Below, one piece after another: positions 1-9,567 of a stretch of 64,000 bases of DNA; positions within the stretch are counted from its first letter, which is position 1, and every line of letters begins with the position of its first letter. The notes under the pieces are model-generated. The model was not told the DNA's origin. It did no database searches and was given only the letters and a program-made list of their open reading frames with translations. A program made the translations under genes and the position numbers. Source of the DNA: Sediminimonas sp. (GTDB lineage: Bacteria; Pseudomonadota; Alphaproteobacteria; Rhodobacterales; Rhodobacteraceae). The DNA is taken from NCBI RefSeq assembly GCF_024637375.1, contig NZ_JAGXFK010000018.1:45232-109231 (forward strand), in the 5' to 3' direction.

Positions 1-624
1 GATCGTCGACAGGAACTTGGCGCGCATTTCGGGGGTGTCCTCGCCCATGAACGAGGCCAGCAGCGGCGTCTCGCCCGCCACCGGGCAGATAGCATTGACG
101 CGCACCCCCGACGGGGCCAGTTCGACCGCCATGGTCTTGGTCGCGGTCACCATCCAGCCCTTCGAGGCGTTGTACCAGTTCAGGTTCGGGCGCGGGCTGA
201 TTCCGGCCGTGGACGCCACGTTCAGGATCGCGCCGCCGCGCGCCTTCATCCCCGTCACGAAGGCGCGCGCCATCAGGTAGACCGATTTGCAGTTGACCGC
301 GAAAACGCGATCGAAATCGGCCTCGCTGACATCTTCAAGGGGCGCGGGCATGTGGGTGATGCCGGCATTGTTGACGATGATATCCGGGGCGCCCATCTGC
401 GCCGCCACGGCCTCGGCCAGCCGTGCCACGCTGTCGCCATCGGCCACGTCGCAGGCTTTCCCAAACGCTCCGCCGCCCAGCTCGGCGGCCAGGTCCGCGG
501 CACCGTCACCGTTGATGTCCACCACCACCACGCGCGCGCCCTCGGCGGCGAGCTTGCGCGCGATACCAGCGCCAAAGCCGCTGGCGCCCCCTGTCACGAT
601 GGCCGTTTTTCCTGCAAGTCGCAT
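1..624 (-). CDS. SDR family oxidoreductase (partial, 3' end outside window)
   Basis: This is an NAD(P)-dependent short-chain dehydrogenase/reductase read leftward, with 208 codons visible and no stop before the window edge, so the ORF track omits it. It starts MRLAGKTAIVTGG with an AAGGAGA ribosome site upstream. The Rossmann motif TGGASGFG is near residue 11, NNAG is near residue 88, and the catalytic YNASK is near residue 155. The visible part is most of a usual 250-residue SDR; the C-terminal substrate-specificity region is missing. It lies 36 bp downstream of the aldehyde dehydrogenase and is probably the last or next-to-last gene of the same operon, perhaps oxidising an alcohol intermediate. 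The substrate is unknown. Confidence 0.9.
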   Translation of the reverse strand, partial: MRLAGKTAIVTGGASGFGAGIARKLAAEGARVVVVDINGDGAADLAAELGGGAFGKACDVADGDSVARLAEAVAAQMGAPDIIVNNAGITHMPAPLEDVSEADFDRVFAVNCKSVYLMARAFVTGMKARGGAILNVASTAGISPRPNLNWYNASKGWMVTATKTMAVELAPSGVRVNAICPVAGETPLLASFMGEDTPEMRAKFLSTI

Positions 625-660
625 GTCGCTGTCTCCTTTTTCATAGTGCCGCCAAAGCGG

Positions 661-2121
661 TCAGCCGTGCCGCGCCGCAACCGTTTTCAGCGTCGTGAAA
701 CCGTAAAGCGCCTCGAACCCCTTTTCGCGGCCGTGCCCCGATTTCCCGACCCCACCAAAGGGCAGTTCGACCCCGCCGCCGGCGCCGTAGTTGTTGAGAA
801 ACACCTGCCCGCAGCGCAGCGCCCGCGCCAGCCGCATCTGGCGCGCGCCGTCGCGGGTCCAGACGCTGGCGACAAGCCCGTAATCGGTGCCGTTGGCGAT
901 CTGCACTGCCTCGGCTTCATCCTCGAACGCGATCACCACCTGCACCGGGCCGAACACCTCTTCGCGTGCCAGCGCATGATCGGGGGAAACCCCGGTGAAA
1001 AGCGTGGGCGCCACGTAGTGCCCGCCGGCGGGCACATCGCCGATCTCCGCCCGCGCCGCGCAGGTCAGATCGGCACCCTGATCCAGGAAACCCAGCACGC
1101 GATCCTTCTGCGCGGCCGAGATCAGCGGCCCGACATCGGGGTCGTCCATCGCCGGCCCGACCCTGAGCGCGCGGTAGCGCTCGGCCATCCGCTCCACCAC
1201 CTCGTCAAGACGGTCGCGCTGGACCAGGATGCGCGAAGAGGCCGAACACGTCTGACCGCAATTCTGTACACCCGCGCCGACAAGGAACGGCAGCGCCGCG
1301 TCCAGGTCAGCATCTTCGAACACGATCTGCGGCGACTTTCCGCCAAGTTCCAGCGTTACCGGCACCACATTGGCCGCCGCCGCGGCCTGGATGGCGGCAC
1401 CCGTGGCGACCGAGCCGGTAAAGCTCAGGTGCTGGATGCCGGGATGCGCGCTCAGTGCCGCACCGGCCTCGGCCCCGAGCCCCGGCACCACGTTCAGCGC
1501 CCCGTCGGGCAGGCCAGCGGCACGCGCCATGTCGGCAAAGGCCAGCGCCGTCAGGCAGGCATCCTCGGCCGGCTTGAGCACGCAGGCGTTGCCGGTTGCT
1601 AGCGCCGCGCCGACCGACCGCCCGATGATCTGCATCGGGTAGTTCCAGGGCACGATATGGCCGGTCACGCCGTGCGGCTCGCGCAGGGTGTAGACGGTAT
1701 ACCCCTCCTGGAACGGGATCGTCTCGCCGTGCAGCTTGTCCGCCGCGCCGCCGTAGAATTCCATGTAGCGCGCCAGCGCCAGCGCGTCGGCGCGCGCCTG
1801 CGCCAGCGGCTTGCCCACGTCGCAGGCCTCGACCCAGGCCAAGTCCGCGACCCGCTCGGCCACCATGGCACCCAGCCGGGCCAGGATGCGGCCGCGCTCG
1901 AACGCGGGCATCCGCCCCCAGTCGCCATCGCGCGCCGCCTGCGCGGCCGCAACGGCGGCATCGACATCGGCGGCCTGCCCGCGCGCGATGGCCCCGATCA
2001 CCGCCCCGGTCGAAGGGTTTTCAAGCGGCAGGCTGCCACCGCCCGCGGGCGCCACCCATTGCCCGGCGATCAGGCACTTTCCGGGGTCGAACCACAGCTC
2101 GGAGTCTTGCGTCGTCATCAT
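661..2121 (-). CDS. NAD(P)-dependent aldehyde dehydrogenase
   Basis: This is a cytosolic aldehyde dehydrogenase of the betaine-aldehyde type, 486 aa, full length for the family. It oxidises an aldehyde to the acid. The oxyanion-hole segment PWNYP is near residue 160, the general-base motif ELGGKSP is near residue 260, and the catalytic cysteine is in GQTCSASSR near residue 295. The PFGGVGKSGHGREKG tail is also typical. Its start overlaps the stop of the upstream ABC ATPase gene (ATGA), so the two are translationally coupled. The context of transporter, amidohydrolase and SDR suggests it oxidises an aldehyde made from the imported compound. Substrate specificity cannot be read from the sequence. 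Confidence 0.93.
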   Translation of the reverse strand: MMTTQDSELWFDPGKCLIAGQWVAPAGGGSLPLENPSTGAVIGAIARGQAADVDAAVAAAQAARDGDWGRMPAFERGRILARLGAMVAERVADLAWVEACDVGKPLAQARADALALARYMEFYGGAADKLHGETIPFQEGYTVYTLREPHGVTGHIVPWNYPMQIIGRSVGAALATGNACVLKPAEDACLTALAFADMARAAGLPDGALNVVPGLGAEAGAALSAHPGIQHLSFTGSVATGAAIQAAAAANVVPVTLELGGKSPQIVFEDADLDAALPFLVGAGVQNCGQTCSASSRILVQRDRLDEVVERMAERYRALRVGPAMDDPDVGPLISAAQKDRVLGFLDQGADLTCAARAEIGDVPAGGHYVAPTLFTGVSPDHALAREEVFGPVQVVIAFEDEAEAVQIANGTDYGLVASVWTRDGARQMRLARALRCGQVFLNNYGAGGGVELPFGGVGKSGHGREKGFEALYGFTTLKTVAARHG

Positions 2122-3704
2122 GCCTTCCTTTCAGCTTCGGTCGCCAACCGCGGCGCCGCGGCGATCAGCTTTCTGGTGTAGTCGTGTTGCGGCGCGTCGA
2201 AAACCTGTGCCGTTTCGCCCTGCTCGACGATTTCGCCGGCCTGCATCACCAGCACCCGATCGGTGATCGACTGCACCACGCTCAGGTCATGGCTGATGAA
2301 CAGGTAGGAGAGACCGTACTCACCCTGCAACCGCGCCAGCAGGTCCAGTATCTGCGCCCGGATCGACACGTCGAGCGCCGAAACCGCCTCGTCGAGGATC
2401 AGTATCTCGGGCCGCAATATCAGCGCCCGCGCGATGGCGATGCGCTGGCGCTGGCCGCCGCTGAACTCGTGGATGTATCGGTCCATCGCGTCGGGCTCCA
2501 TACCGACATCGGTCAGCACCCGCGCCACGCGGTCGCGCCAGTCGTCGGGGCGCGCGGCCATCAGGTGGAACGGCTCGGCGACCAGCCGCGCCACCTTCCA
2601 GCGCGGATTGAAGCTGCCGTAAGGGTCCTGGAAGACCACCTGTATCCCCGCGCGCAACGCGTTGGGAAAGCCGCGCCCGACGGAATGGCCAAAGGCGCGG
2701 ATTTCGCCGCCCTGCACCGATTCGAGCCCCAGAATGGCACGGGTCAGGGTGGACTTGCCGCAACCCGATTCGCCGACCAGCCCCAGGCTTTCGCCCTTGC
2801 GTAGCTGGAACGAAACGTCGTTGACGGCGCGGAACGCCCCGTCGCCGCCCCACCAGCCCTTGCGCCGGATCGCGTAGTCGCGCACCACGCCGCGCACGTC
2901 CAGCAGAACATCGCTTGGCGCCTCTACCGGGCGCTCGGGCTGATGCGACGACGCCGCCAGCAGAGCGCGCGAATAGGGATGGCGCATGTTGTCCAGCAGC
3001 CAGCCGGCGGCGCCGCTTTCCACCACCTCGCCGTCACGCATGATGACGATCTCGTCGGCCATGTCGGCCACCACCGCCAGGTCGTGACTGATCAGCATCA
3101 GGCCCATGCCTTCCTCGCGCACCAGCCGCTTGAGCAGGTCCAGGATCTCGGCCTGCGTTATCACGTCGAGCGCGGTCGTCGGCTCGTCCGCGATCAGAAG
3201 TTTCGGGCGCAGCGCGATCGCCATGGCGATGACCACGCGCTGACGCTGCCCGCCCGACAGCTCGTGCGGGTAACGCGACATCGGAAACCGCCCGGGCGGC
3301 AACTCGGCCCGGGTCAGGGCATCGGCGGCGCGCTCCATCGCCTCGGCGCGGGTGACACGTTCGTGGACCAGGATCGTCTCGGCCACCTGCGCGCCGATGG
3401 TCTGCAACGGGTTCAGCGCCGTCATCGGTTCCTGGAACACCATGCCCGCATCGCGCCCGCGCACGCGGCACAGCGCCGGCTCGGACAATGTCAGAACCTC
3501 CTGACCTGCGAGCGTGATGCGGCCGGTGCAGTGCGCGCCGCGTGGCAGAAGCTGCATCACCGAAAGCGCCGTCATCGACTTGCCGCTGCCCGATTCGCCG
3601 ATCACGCCCACGATCTGCCCGGCCGCGACGGCAAGGCTGACCTCGCGCAGGATCGGCAGGCCATGCACGTTCATGTCAAGCTTGTCTATCCGCAGCAGGG
3701 TCAT
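2118..3704 (-). CDS. Dipeptide/oligopeptide-type ABC transporter, fused double ATP-binding protein (DppD-DppF-like)
   Basis: One 528-aa polypeptide carries both nucleotide-binding domains of a peptide/nickel-class importer, as in YejF or GsiA. The first domain has Walker A GESGSGKS at residues 36-43, signature LSGGQRQRV and Walker B LLIADEP. The second has Walker A GESGCGKST near residue 310, signature FSGGQRQRI and Walker B ILILDEA. A weak oligopeptide/dipeptide C-terminal extension follows each half. It powers the two permeases encoded just upstream (4-bp overlap) and is coupled to the aldehyde dehydrogenase downstream. The cargo could be a peptide, an opine or another amide; the M20 amidohydrolase in the operon fits an amide. 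Confidence 0.95.
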   Translation of the reverse strand: MTLLRIDKLDMNVHGLPILREVSLAVAAGQIVGVIGESGSGKSMTALSVMQLLPRGAHCTGRITLAGQEVLTLSEPALCRVRGRDAGMVFQEPMTALNPLQTIGAQVAETILVHERVTRAEAMERAADALTRAELPPGRFPMSRYPHELSGGQRQRVVIAMAIALRPKLLIADEPTTALDVITQAEILDLLKRLVREEGMGLMLISHDLAVVADMADEIVIMRDGEVVESGAAGWLLDNMRHPYSRALLAASSHQPERPVEAPSDVLLDVRGVVRDYAIRRKGWWGGDGAFRAVNDVSFQLRKGESLGLVGESGCGKSTLTRAILGLESVQGGEIRAFGHSVGRGFPNALRAGIQVVFQDPYGSFNPRWKVARLVAEPFHLMAARPDDWRDRVARVLTDVGMEPDAMDRYIHEFSGGQRQRIAIARALILRPEILILDEAVSALDVSIRAQILDLLARLQGEYGLSYLFISHDLSVVQSITDRVLVMQAGEIVEQGETAQVFDAPQHDYTRKLIAAAPRLATEAERKA

Positions 3705-4549
3705 CGACCCGCCCTGCGCAGTTGCGGGTCCAGAAGGTCGCGCAACCCGTCGCCCGTCAGGTTGAGCCCGAGAACCGTCAGCAGGATCGCCATGCCCGGA
3801 AAGATCGTCATGTGCGGCGCCAGCGAGATCATCGTCTGGCTGTCAGCCAGCATCCGCCCCCAACTGGGCGTGGGCGGCTGCGCGCCGAGGCCGACATAGC
3901 TCAGCCCCGCCTCGGCCAGGATGCCAAGGCTGAACTGGATCGTGCCCTGCACGATCAGCAGGTTGGTCACGTTGGGCAGGATGTGCTCGACGCTGATGCG
4001 CGCCGCGCCCTTGCCCGCCACGCGCGCGGCCAGAACATAGTCGCGCGTCCACAGGCTCAGCGCCCCCGAGCGTGTCAGACGCGCGAAGACGGGGATGTTG
4101 AATATACCGATAGCGATGATCGCGTTCACCGCACTGGCGCCGAAAACGGCGGTGATCATGATCGCGATCAGCAGCGCCGGAAAGGCAAAGACCAGGTCGT
4201 TACCGCGCATGATGACCTCGTCCAGCAGGCTGCCCTTGTGCGCCGCCGCCGCCAGCCCCAGCGGCACCCCCAGCCCCATGCCGATACCCACGGCGACAAG
4301 CGCAACCGCGATCGAGGTGCGCGCGCCAACCATGATCATGCTCAGGATGTCGCGACCGAAATGATCGGTCCCCAGCGGGTGCGCCGGGGCGGGCAGGGTC
4401 ATCTTGTTGGCGATGTCCAGCGCGGTGATATCGTAGGGCGTCCACGCCAGACTGACCAGCGCAGCCCCGGTGAACACCAGCGTCAGCAGCGCCCCCACCA
4501 GCAGGCTCCGCCCCCGCGCGGCGGCCAGAATCGCATCACGCGCGCTCAT
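3701..4549 (-). CDS. Dpp-type ABC transporter permease (DppC-like)
   Basis: This is an inner-membrane permease of 282 aa in the peptide/nickel importer class. An N-terminal membrane segment (LLVGALLTLVFTGAALVSL) is followed by a periplasmic stretch containing HPLGTDHFGRDI, the hallmark of DppC/OppC proteins. Several membrane helices follow, with a cytoplasmic EAA-like loop around AARVAGKGAARISVEHILPN. Both ends overlap neighbouring genes by 4 bp, so dppB-, dppC- and dppDF-like genes form one coupled unit. It pairs with the DppB-like protein to form the translocation channel. Confidence 0.95.
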   Translation of the reverse strand: MSARDAILAAARGRSLLVGALLTLVFTGAALVSLAWTPYDITALDIANKMTLPAPAHPLGTDHFGRDILSMIMVGARTSIAVALVAVGIGMGLGVPLGLAAAAHKGSLLDEVIMRGNDLVFAFPALLIAIMITAVFGASAVNAIIAIGIFNIPVFARLTRSGALSLWTRDYVLAARVAGKGAARISVEHILPNVTNLLIVQGTIQFSLGILAEAGLSYVGLGAQPPTPSWGRMLADSQTMISLAPHMTIFPGMAILLTVLGLNLTGDGLRDLLDPQLRRAGR

Positions 4550-5502
4550 CTTGACCGCCTCAGCCGCGGATCGACCGCGGCATAGGTCAAATCAACGACG
4601 AAGTTCACCATGATCACCGCGAAGACCAGCAGCATCACCACCGATTCAACAACGATCAGGTCGCGCGCGCTGATGGCCTGGAACACCAGCCGCCCCAGGC
4701 CGGGCAGGAAGAACACGTTCTCAATGATGATTGCCCCCGCGATCAGGAACGAGAACTGCAACCCGATGATCGTCAGCACCGGGATCAGGGCATTGCGCAG
4801 CGCGTGCCGCCACAGCGTCTGACCACGGGTCAGCCCCTTGGCGCGCGCGGTGCGGATGAAATCCTCGCCCAGCGTGTCCAGCAGCGCAGAACGCATAACC
4901 CGCGTCAGGATCGCCGCCTGCGGCAGCGCCAGCGCCACCGCCGGCAGCGTGAGGCTGTGCATGGCAGGGCCGACCCCGGCATCCCAACCGGCGAACCCGC
5001 CGGCCGAGAACCAGCGCAGGTTGATGGCAAAGATCAGCACCATCAGCATGGCGAACCAGAAATTCGGGATCGCCACCCCCAGTTGCGTCAGCCCCATCAC
5101 CCCCAGGTCGACCCCCGACCCGCGACGCGCCGCCGCCCAGATGCCGGCGGGAATCGCCACAAGGGTGCTGAGCGCCAGCGCATACAGCGCCAGCGGCAGG
5201 CTGACCACAACCCGGTCGGCGATCATTTCGGACACCGGTGTGCGATAGGTGTAGGAGGTGCCGAAATCGCCCACCAGCATGCCGCCGACCCAGTCGGCAT
5301 AGCGCGCCACCGGACCGCGATCGAGACCCAGTTCCTCGCGCAAGGCGGCAAGGGTTTCCTCCTGCGCGTTGATCCCCAGCATGTTGGCCGCCGGGTCGCC
5401 CGGCACCACCTCGAGCGCCAGAAAGATCACCGCGCTGGCCACGACCAGGCTGACCGCCAGCGACAGCAGCTTCTTGACCATGTAGCGCAGCATCGCACCC
5501 AC
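4546..5502 (-). CDS. Dpp-type ABC transporter permease (DppB-like)
   Basis: This is an inner-membrane permease of 318 aa. The N-terminal helix with the conserved VVPGDPA motif near residue 32 is typical of DppB/OppB proteins, and the C-terminal half carries FIRTARAKGLTRGQTLWRHALRNAL, the EAA loop that contacts the ATPase. The C-terminus has the usual VVDLTYAAVDPRLR ending. It follows the solute-binding-protein gene after an 89-bp gap that contains a strong hairpin, and overlaps the next permease gene by 4 bp. Substrate specificity is not determined by this subunit. Confidence 0.95.
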   Translation of the reverse strand: MGAMLRYMVKKLLSLAVSLVVASAVIFLALEVVPGDPAANMLGINAQEETLAALREELGLDRGPVARYADWVGGMLVGDFGTSYTYRTPVSEMIADRVVVSLPLALYALALSTLVAIPAGIWAAARRGSGVDLGVMGLTQLGVAIPNFWFAMLMVLIFAINLRWFSAGGFAGWDAGVGPAMHSLTLPAVALALPQAAILTRVMRSALLDTLGEDFIRTARAKGLTRGQTLWRHALRNALIPVLTIIGLQFSFLIAGAIIIENVFFLPGLGRLVFQAISARDLIVVESVVMLLVFAVIMVNFVVDLTYAAVDPRLRRSR

Positions 5503-5549
5503 CGCCCATTACCAGATCGGGGCGTCCTGCCCCGGGAATTTCAGAAAAC

Positions 5550-5581
5550 CCGCCCCGGCCGCGCGCATCGCGCCGGGGCGG
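5550..5581 (-). terminator. Hairpin between solute-binding-protein and permease genes (attenuator)
   Basis: On the minus strand a perfect 10-bp stem (CCGCCCCGGC with GCCGGGGCGG) with a 12-nt loop is followed by GTTTTC. It lies between the binding-protein stop and the DppB-like start. Such partial terminators commonly keep binding-protein mRNA more abundant than permease mRNA; that role is inferred here. Confidence 0.65.
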
Positions 5582-5591
5582 TATCGCGGCG

Positions 5592-7076
5592 TCAGTCGGC
5601 CCAGGACACGCCGGTCAGGTCGATCGCCTGCGTCGGCGCGTTCTTCCACAGCCCCTGAACGCCCGTCTTGGCGACGCTGAGCGACGCCAACTGGAACAGG
5701 TAGCCGTTGACATAGTCCTCCGCGATGATCCGCTGCGCCTTGCGCAACATCTCGCTGCGGGCTTCGGGTTCGGATTCGCCCTGAAGGTCGGTCATCAATT
5801 CGGTGAACGCGGGGTTGTCGTACTGGAAATAGTAGTCGGGGTCGGCATAGATGCCGATATCCATCGGCTCGGTATGGCTGACGATGGTCAGGCCGAAATC
5901 CTTGCCGCGAAACACCTGTTCCAGCCATTGCGCCCATTCCAGGTTGGTGATCTCGGTCTCGATCCCGACCTCGCGCAGTTGCGCCGCGATGATCTCGCCG
6001 CCACGCCGCGCATAAGACGGCGGCGGCAGCTTCAGCGTGGTGGTAAACCCGTCGGGATAGCCCGCCTCGGCCAGCAGGCTGCGCGCCAACTCGGGGTCGT
6101 GTGCGCTCTGGCCGGTGAGATCGACGTAATCGGGATGGTGCGGCGCGAAATGCGTCCCGATCGGTGTGCCGTAGCCGAACATCGCGCCGTCGATGATCGC
6201 CTGCCGGTCGATGGCGTGCGCCATCGCCTTGCGCACCTTCACGTCGTCGAAGGGTGGCTGCGCGTTGTTGGTCGACAGGATGGTTTCGCCCTCGGTCGAC
6301 CCGACCAGCACCTTGAACCGCGGGTCTGCATCGAACTGCGGCAGGTTCTCGGGCGCGGGAAAGCCGGAAAAGGCGTCGATATCCTCGGCCATCATAGCCG
6401 CGAAAGCCGCGGTCGGGTCCGAGATGAACTTGAAAGTCGCGCTCTCGAGGCCGGCCGGGGTGCCCCAGTAATCCTCGTTGCGGACGATGTCGATGCGGTC
6501 GCCCTGCGCCCAGTCGGCAAACCGAAACGCGCCGGTGCCCACCGGGTTGGTCTTGAGCTGATCGACGCTTTCGGGCGCCACGATCACCGCGTCGCCCCAG
6601 GCCATGTTGAACAGGAAACTGCCATCGGGCTGCGCCAGCGTCACGCGCACGGTCAGCGGGTCTACCACCTCGACCGTCTCGATCCCGGCGAAAAGCCCCT
6701 TCTGGGCGTTGGTGCTGTCCTCGCCCCGCGCCCGATCGAGCGAGAATTTCACGTCGCCGGCATCAAGCGCGGTTCCGTCATGGAATGTCACGCCTTCGTG
6801 CAGGTGGAACGTGTATATCCGCCCGTCGTCGGAGATGTCCCAGCTTTCGGCCAGCCCCGGGTTGACCGAGCCATCGGGCCCGAACCGCGTGAGCCCCTCG
6901 AAGATGTTGGCATAGGTTACCTGGTCGATTGCCCCGGCGGCGGCGCTCGTCGGGTCCAGGTGCGGCGGTTCAAGCTGCATGCCGATCACCAGATCGCCCT
7001 GCGCCTGCGCTGCTCCCATTCCCGCGATCAACGCCAGAACACTGGCCAGTCCGGTCGTGGTCGTCTTCGGTTTCAT
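5592..7076 (-). CDS. ABC transporter substrate-binding protein, family 5
   Basis: This is a periplasmic solute-binding protein of 494 aa in the peptide/nickel/opine class. An N-terminal signal peptide ending AQAQG precedes the mature start [15 protein letters not shown], the usual beginning of SBP_bac_5 domains. The body holds the family pattern near residue 70-100 ([19 protein letters not shown]) and [12 protein letters not shown] near residue 280. There is no lipobox cysteine, so it is probably soluble. It begins 4 bp after the M20 amidohydrolase stop and feeds the DppB/DppC/DppDF-like proteins encoded next. The ligand is unknown; the neighbouring amidohydrolase and aldehyde dehydrogenase argue for an N-acylated or amide compound. 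Confidence 0.94.
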   Translation of the reverse strand: MKPKTTTTGLASVLALIAGMGAAQAQGDLVIGMQLEPPHLDPTSAAAGAIDQVTYANIFEGLTRFGPDGSVNPGLAESWDISDDGRIYTFHLHEGVTFHDGTALDAGDVKFSLDRARGEDSTNAQKGLFAGIETVEVVDPLTVRVTLAQPDGSFLFNMAWGDAVIVAPESVDQLKTNPVGTGAFRFADWAQGDRIDIVRNEDYWGTPAGLESATFKFISDPTAAFAAMMAEDIDAFSGFPAPENLPQFDADPRFKVLVGSTEGETILSTNNAQPPFDDVKVRKAMAHAIDRQAIIDGAMFGYGTPIGTHFAPHHPDYVDLTGQSAHDPELARSLLAEAGYPDGFTTTLKLPPPSYARRGGEIIAAQLREVGIETEITNLEWAQWLEQVFRGKDFGLTIVSHTEPMDIGIYADPDYYFQYDNPAFTELMTDLQGESEPEARSEMLRKAQRIIAEDYVNGYLFQLASLSVAKTGVQGLWKNAPTQAIDLTGVSWAD

Positions 7077-7080
7077 TCGG

Positions 7081-8391
7081 TCATACCCCCTGTTTGTCGG
7101 CCATCCGGCCTTCTTCGGTCAGCAACCGGATCAGGGACAAGCCCATCACCCGCGCCGAGATCAGCATATCATCGACACCGACATATTCATCCGGTTTGTG
7201 CGCAAGGTCCAGAATCCCCGGCCCGTAGGCGATGCAATTGTGCAGCCGCCCGATCCGGTCGATATGTTTCTGGTCGTAGGTGCCCGGGCTGACCACGTAT
7301 TGCGGCGGCTGCCCGATGGTCTGCGCGATCGCGTCGGCGACCGTGCGCACCACCGGCGCCGATTTCTCGGTCATCGAGGGCAGCACGCTGTGCAACTCGC
7401 GGATGTCGAAACGGAACCCCTCGCGCCGCTCGGCCACCGCACGCAGCAACGCCATGACCTCTTCGCGGACCTCGGCGATATCTTCTTCGATCAGGAAACG
7501 CCGGTCGATCACCATGCGGCAACTGTCGGGCACGCAGGGCGCCGGCAGGCCGGTGTAATCCGCCGCCTGCTCGGATTCGCCACCATGGATCGAGTTGATG
7601 TTCAGCGTCGATTGCCGCGCGCCTTCGGGCACCACCGGCATGTCGGTGCGTTTGCGCGCCAGCGCCGGGAACAGGGTCTCTTCCATCTCGTGCATCACGG
7701 CGCCCATGTGGCGTACCGCGCAATCGCCCAGAAACGGCATCGAGCCGTGCGCGATCTCGCCATGGGTTTCGATCTCGGCCCACCAGACGCCGCGATGACC
7801 CAGGCAGATGCGATCCTTGTTCAGCGGCTCGGGGATGATGACATGCTGCACCCGGTCGGGCGCGAACCATCCCTTTTCGGCCAGGTAGGCCACACCGCCG
7901 AAGCCGCCCGATTCCTCGTCGGCGGTGCCGCTGATCTCGACCGCGCCGTCAAAGTCAGGACACACCTCAAGAAACGCCTCGGCGGCGATGATGCTGGCGG
8001 CCAGCCCCCCTTTCATGTCGCAGGCGCCGCGGCCGTAGATGCGGCCGTCCTTCAATTCGCCTCCGAACGGGTCGGTCGTCCAGCCGCGGCCAACCTCGAC
8101 CACGTCGATATGGCTGTTGAAATGAACGCACTCGCCGGCGCCACCGCCCTCGCGGCGCGCCACGATGTTCCAGCGCGGGTGGCGGTCGCTGTCGCCCAAT
8201 GCGCCGTGGGCGCGTACCAGGTGCGTCTCGAACCCCGCCGCGCCCAGCCGCCGGTCGAGGTAGTCGCAAATCTCGCGATAATTCTCGCCAGGCGGATTCA
8301 GCGTCGGGATGCGGATCAGATCCTGCGTCAACGCGACCAGGTCATCGCGCCGCGCCTCGACCGCCTCGACCAATCGTTCGGAAAGGGACAT
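7081..8391 (-). CDS. M20-family amidohydrolase/peptidase (ArgE/DapE type)
   Basis: This is a metal-dependent deacylase or peptidase of 436 aa. I use the ATG at 8391 ([11 protein letters not shown]), preceded by a GACCGAGG site; the longer track ORF runs back through the divergent promoter and the LuxR gene. The M20 signatures are [11 protein letters not shown] (metal His/Asp, about residue 90), [10 protein letters not shown] (about residue 118) and TADEESGG (catalytic Glu and metal Glu, about residue 155). It is the first gene of the transporter operon, 4 bp before the binding-protein gene, so it probably hydrolyses the imported substrate in the cytoplasm. Annotation pipelines would name it acetylornithine deacetylase/succinyl-DAP desuccinylase family; the true substrate is open. 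Confidence 0.92.
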   Translation of the reverse strand: MSLSERLVEAVEARRDDLVALTQDLIRIPTLNPPGENYREICDYLDRRLGAAGFETHLVRAHGALGDSDRHPRWNIVARREGGGAGECVHFNSHIDVVEVGRGWTTDPFGGELKDGRIYGRGACDMKGGLAASIIAAEAFLEVCPDFDGAVEISGTADEESGGFGGVAYLAEKGWFAPDRVQHVIIPEPLNKDRICLGHRGVWWAEIETHGEIAHGSMPFLGDCAVRHMGAVMHEMEETLFPALARKRTDMPVVPEGARQSTLNINSIHGGESEQAADYTGLPAPCVPDSCRMVIDRRFLIEEDIAEVREEVMALLRAVAERREGFRFDIRELHSVLPSMTEKSAPVVRTVADAIAQTIGQPPQYVVSPGTYDQKHIDRIGRLHNCIAYGPGILDLAHKPDEYVGVDDMLISARVMGLSLIRLLTEEGRMADKQGV

Positions 8392-8443
8392 TCGCGCGCC
8401 TCGGTCCTGTTGCGTTGTCCGCCCGATCATGCTGCTCTGCACA

Positions 8444-8461
8444 TACGGTATCAATACCGTA
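8444..8461. promoter_or_regulatory. Perfect inverted repeat, probable LuxR-type operator
   Basis: TACGGTAT-CA-ATACCGTA is a perfect 8+2+8 palindrome in the 93-bp gap between the divergent amidohydrolase and PAS-LuxR genes. It lies 52 bp before the amidohydrolase start and 23 bp before the regulator start. LuxR-type helix-turn-helix proteins bind such dyads, so this is a likely site for autoregulation and control of the transport operon; that function is inferred. Confidence 0.7.
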
Positions 8462-8484
8462 CAATTACGGGAATTAGGGTGTCC

Positions 8485-9027
8485 ATGACAGATTTCGCGC
8501 GCCTGGCCTTCGATGCCGCGCCTGTTGGGTTGGTGCTGACGGAGGCACGGGTGATTCGCGCCTGTAACGCCACCTTCGCAGCGATGACCGGGCACAGCGA
8601 AAGCGCGCTGCGCGACCGCAGTTTCCGTGTGCTCTATACATCGGACGACGAATTTCACCGTGTTCGCGATATCGGAATCGAGCTGCTACGCCGCGACGGG
8701 GCCTATAGCGACGAACGCCTGCTGCGTCGCGCCGATGGCGGGGCGGTGTGGTGCCGGTTTCGCGCCCGCACCCTTACACCAGAGAATCCGCTGGCGCGCG
8801 TGGTCATGAGCTTCGCCTCGATCGCGCCGCGCGACGGGCCACCGCTCAGCCCGCGCGAACGCGACGTGGTCAGCGGCCTGGCGCGCGGTCAAACCAGCAA
8901 GGAAATCGCCCGCGCCCTCGGCCTGTCGCCGCGCACCGTCGAGGACGTGCGCGCACGGCTGCTGAAAAAATACGGCGTGCGCAACGCCGCACTGCTGCTG
9001 GCCCGGCTCAGCGACCTGGGCCAGTGA
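8485..9027 (+). CDS. PAS domain-containing LuxR-family transcriptional regulator
   Basis: This is a 180-aa DNA-binding regulator. Residues about 5-105 form a PAS sensor domain ([20 protein letters not shown], then [14 protein letters not shown]). Residues about 115-175 form a LuxR/GerE helix-turn-helix ([47 protein letters not shown]). I take the ATG at 8485 (MTDFARLAF); the 682-aa track ORF is a read-through of the opposite-strand gene. There is no receiver domain, so the signal is probably a small molecule sensed by the PAS domain. It is transcribed divergently from the amidohydrolase-transporter operon across a perfect dyad and is the obvious candidate regulator of it. Confidence 0.93.
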   Translation: MTDFARLAFDAAPVGLVLTEARVIRACNATFAAMTGHSESALRDRSFRVLYTSDDEFHRVRDIGIELLRRDGAYSDERLLRRADGGAVWCRFRARTLTPENPLARVVMSFASIAPRDGPPLSPRERDVVSGLARGQTSKEIARALGLSPRTVEDVRARLLKKYGVRNAALLLARLSDLGQ

Positions 9028-9071
9028 GGCGCCGGCGCGACGCATCCGCCACGCCGACGCAGCAGGCGGCA

Positions 9072-9567
9072 TCAACAGCCGATATGGCCGCCCACATCCA
9101 GCGGCTCCATCATCATCGTGCGCGCACCCTCGAACGGCGTCGGCTGCCACTGGCCACTGCGGCCCTCACCGGCCCATCCCCAGCGTCCGCCGCGGATCGT
9201 GCCCGTCTTCGACAGGACGTCGAAATCGAACCACCCGGTGCGCGCGCCATTTGTGAAGCGGCCGACAAAGCCGTTGCCGTCCCACATGCCCGCGATCACT
9301 CCCTTGTCGGCGTATTCCCCCAGGAGGAACAGATCACGCGAGGTAAGGTCGAGCATGCCATGGCGGCTTTCGTAGAGCCCGTCCAGAATCGCCCGATCCT
9401 GCCGCATGGTGCGCGTTGATCCCCCGCCGCGGGTGAAATTGCGCAGCGCGTCCGGGGCCGGGCCGGTGCGGCGGCCGGTCCATTCGCCCGCCGGCGGCTC
9501 ATCGTGCCAGGCCCAGATCCCGCCGAATCTTTCCGGGTCGTCATGGTTCAGCACGAACTGGAAGCTA
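9072..9567 (-). pseudogene. C-terminal part of a secreted two-repeat protein split by an insertion sequence
   Basis: This is the downstream piece of a gene interrupted at a TA dinucleotide by the IS630-family element. Joining GARNG from the other side to SFQFVLNHDD here restores the frame. The first 16 residues of the 179-aa track ORF (MKSVEIGRKRQTRNSS) are insertion-sequence sequence. This part contains the second repeat: ILDGLYESRHGMLDL, LLGEYADKGVIAG, GRFTNGARTGWFDF, and then GTIRGGRWGW. The intact protein would be 263 aa, with a signal peptide on the other fragment. I do not recognise the family. It lies 44 bp downstream of and convergent with the LuxR gene. Confidence 0.85.

Noticed and set aside
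352-1602. Long plus-strand ORF (416 aa) and many similar long ORFs such as 6979-9027 and 23911-26046
   Set aside because: They are mirror frames of high-GC genes on the opposite strand; products are rich in Arg, Ala, Gly, Pro and His, without recognisable domains.
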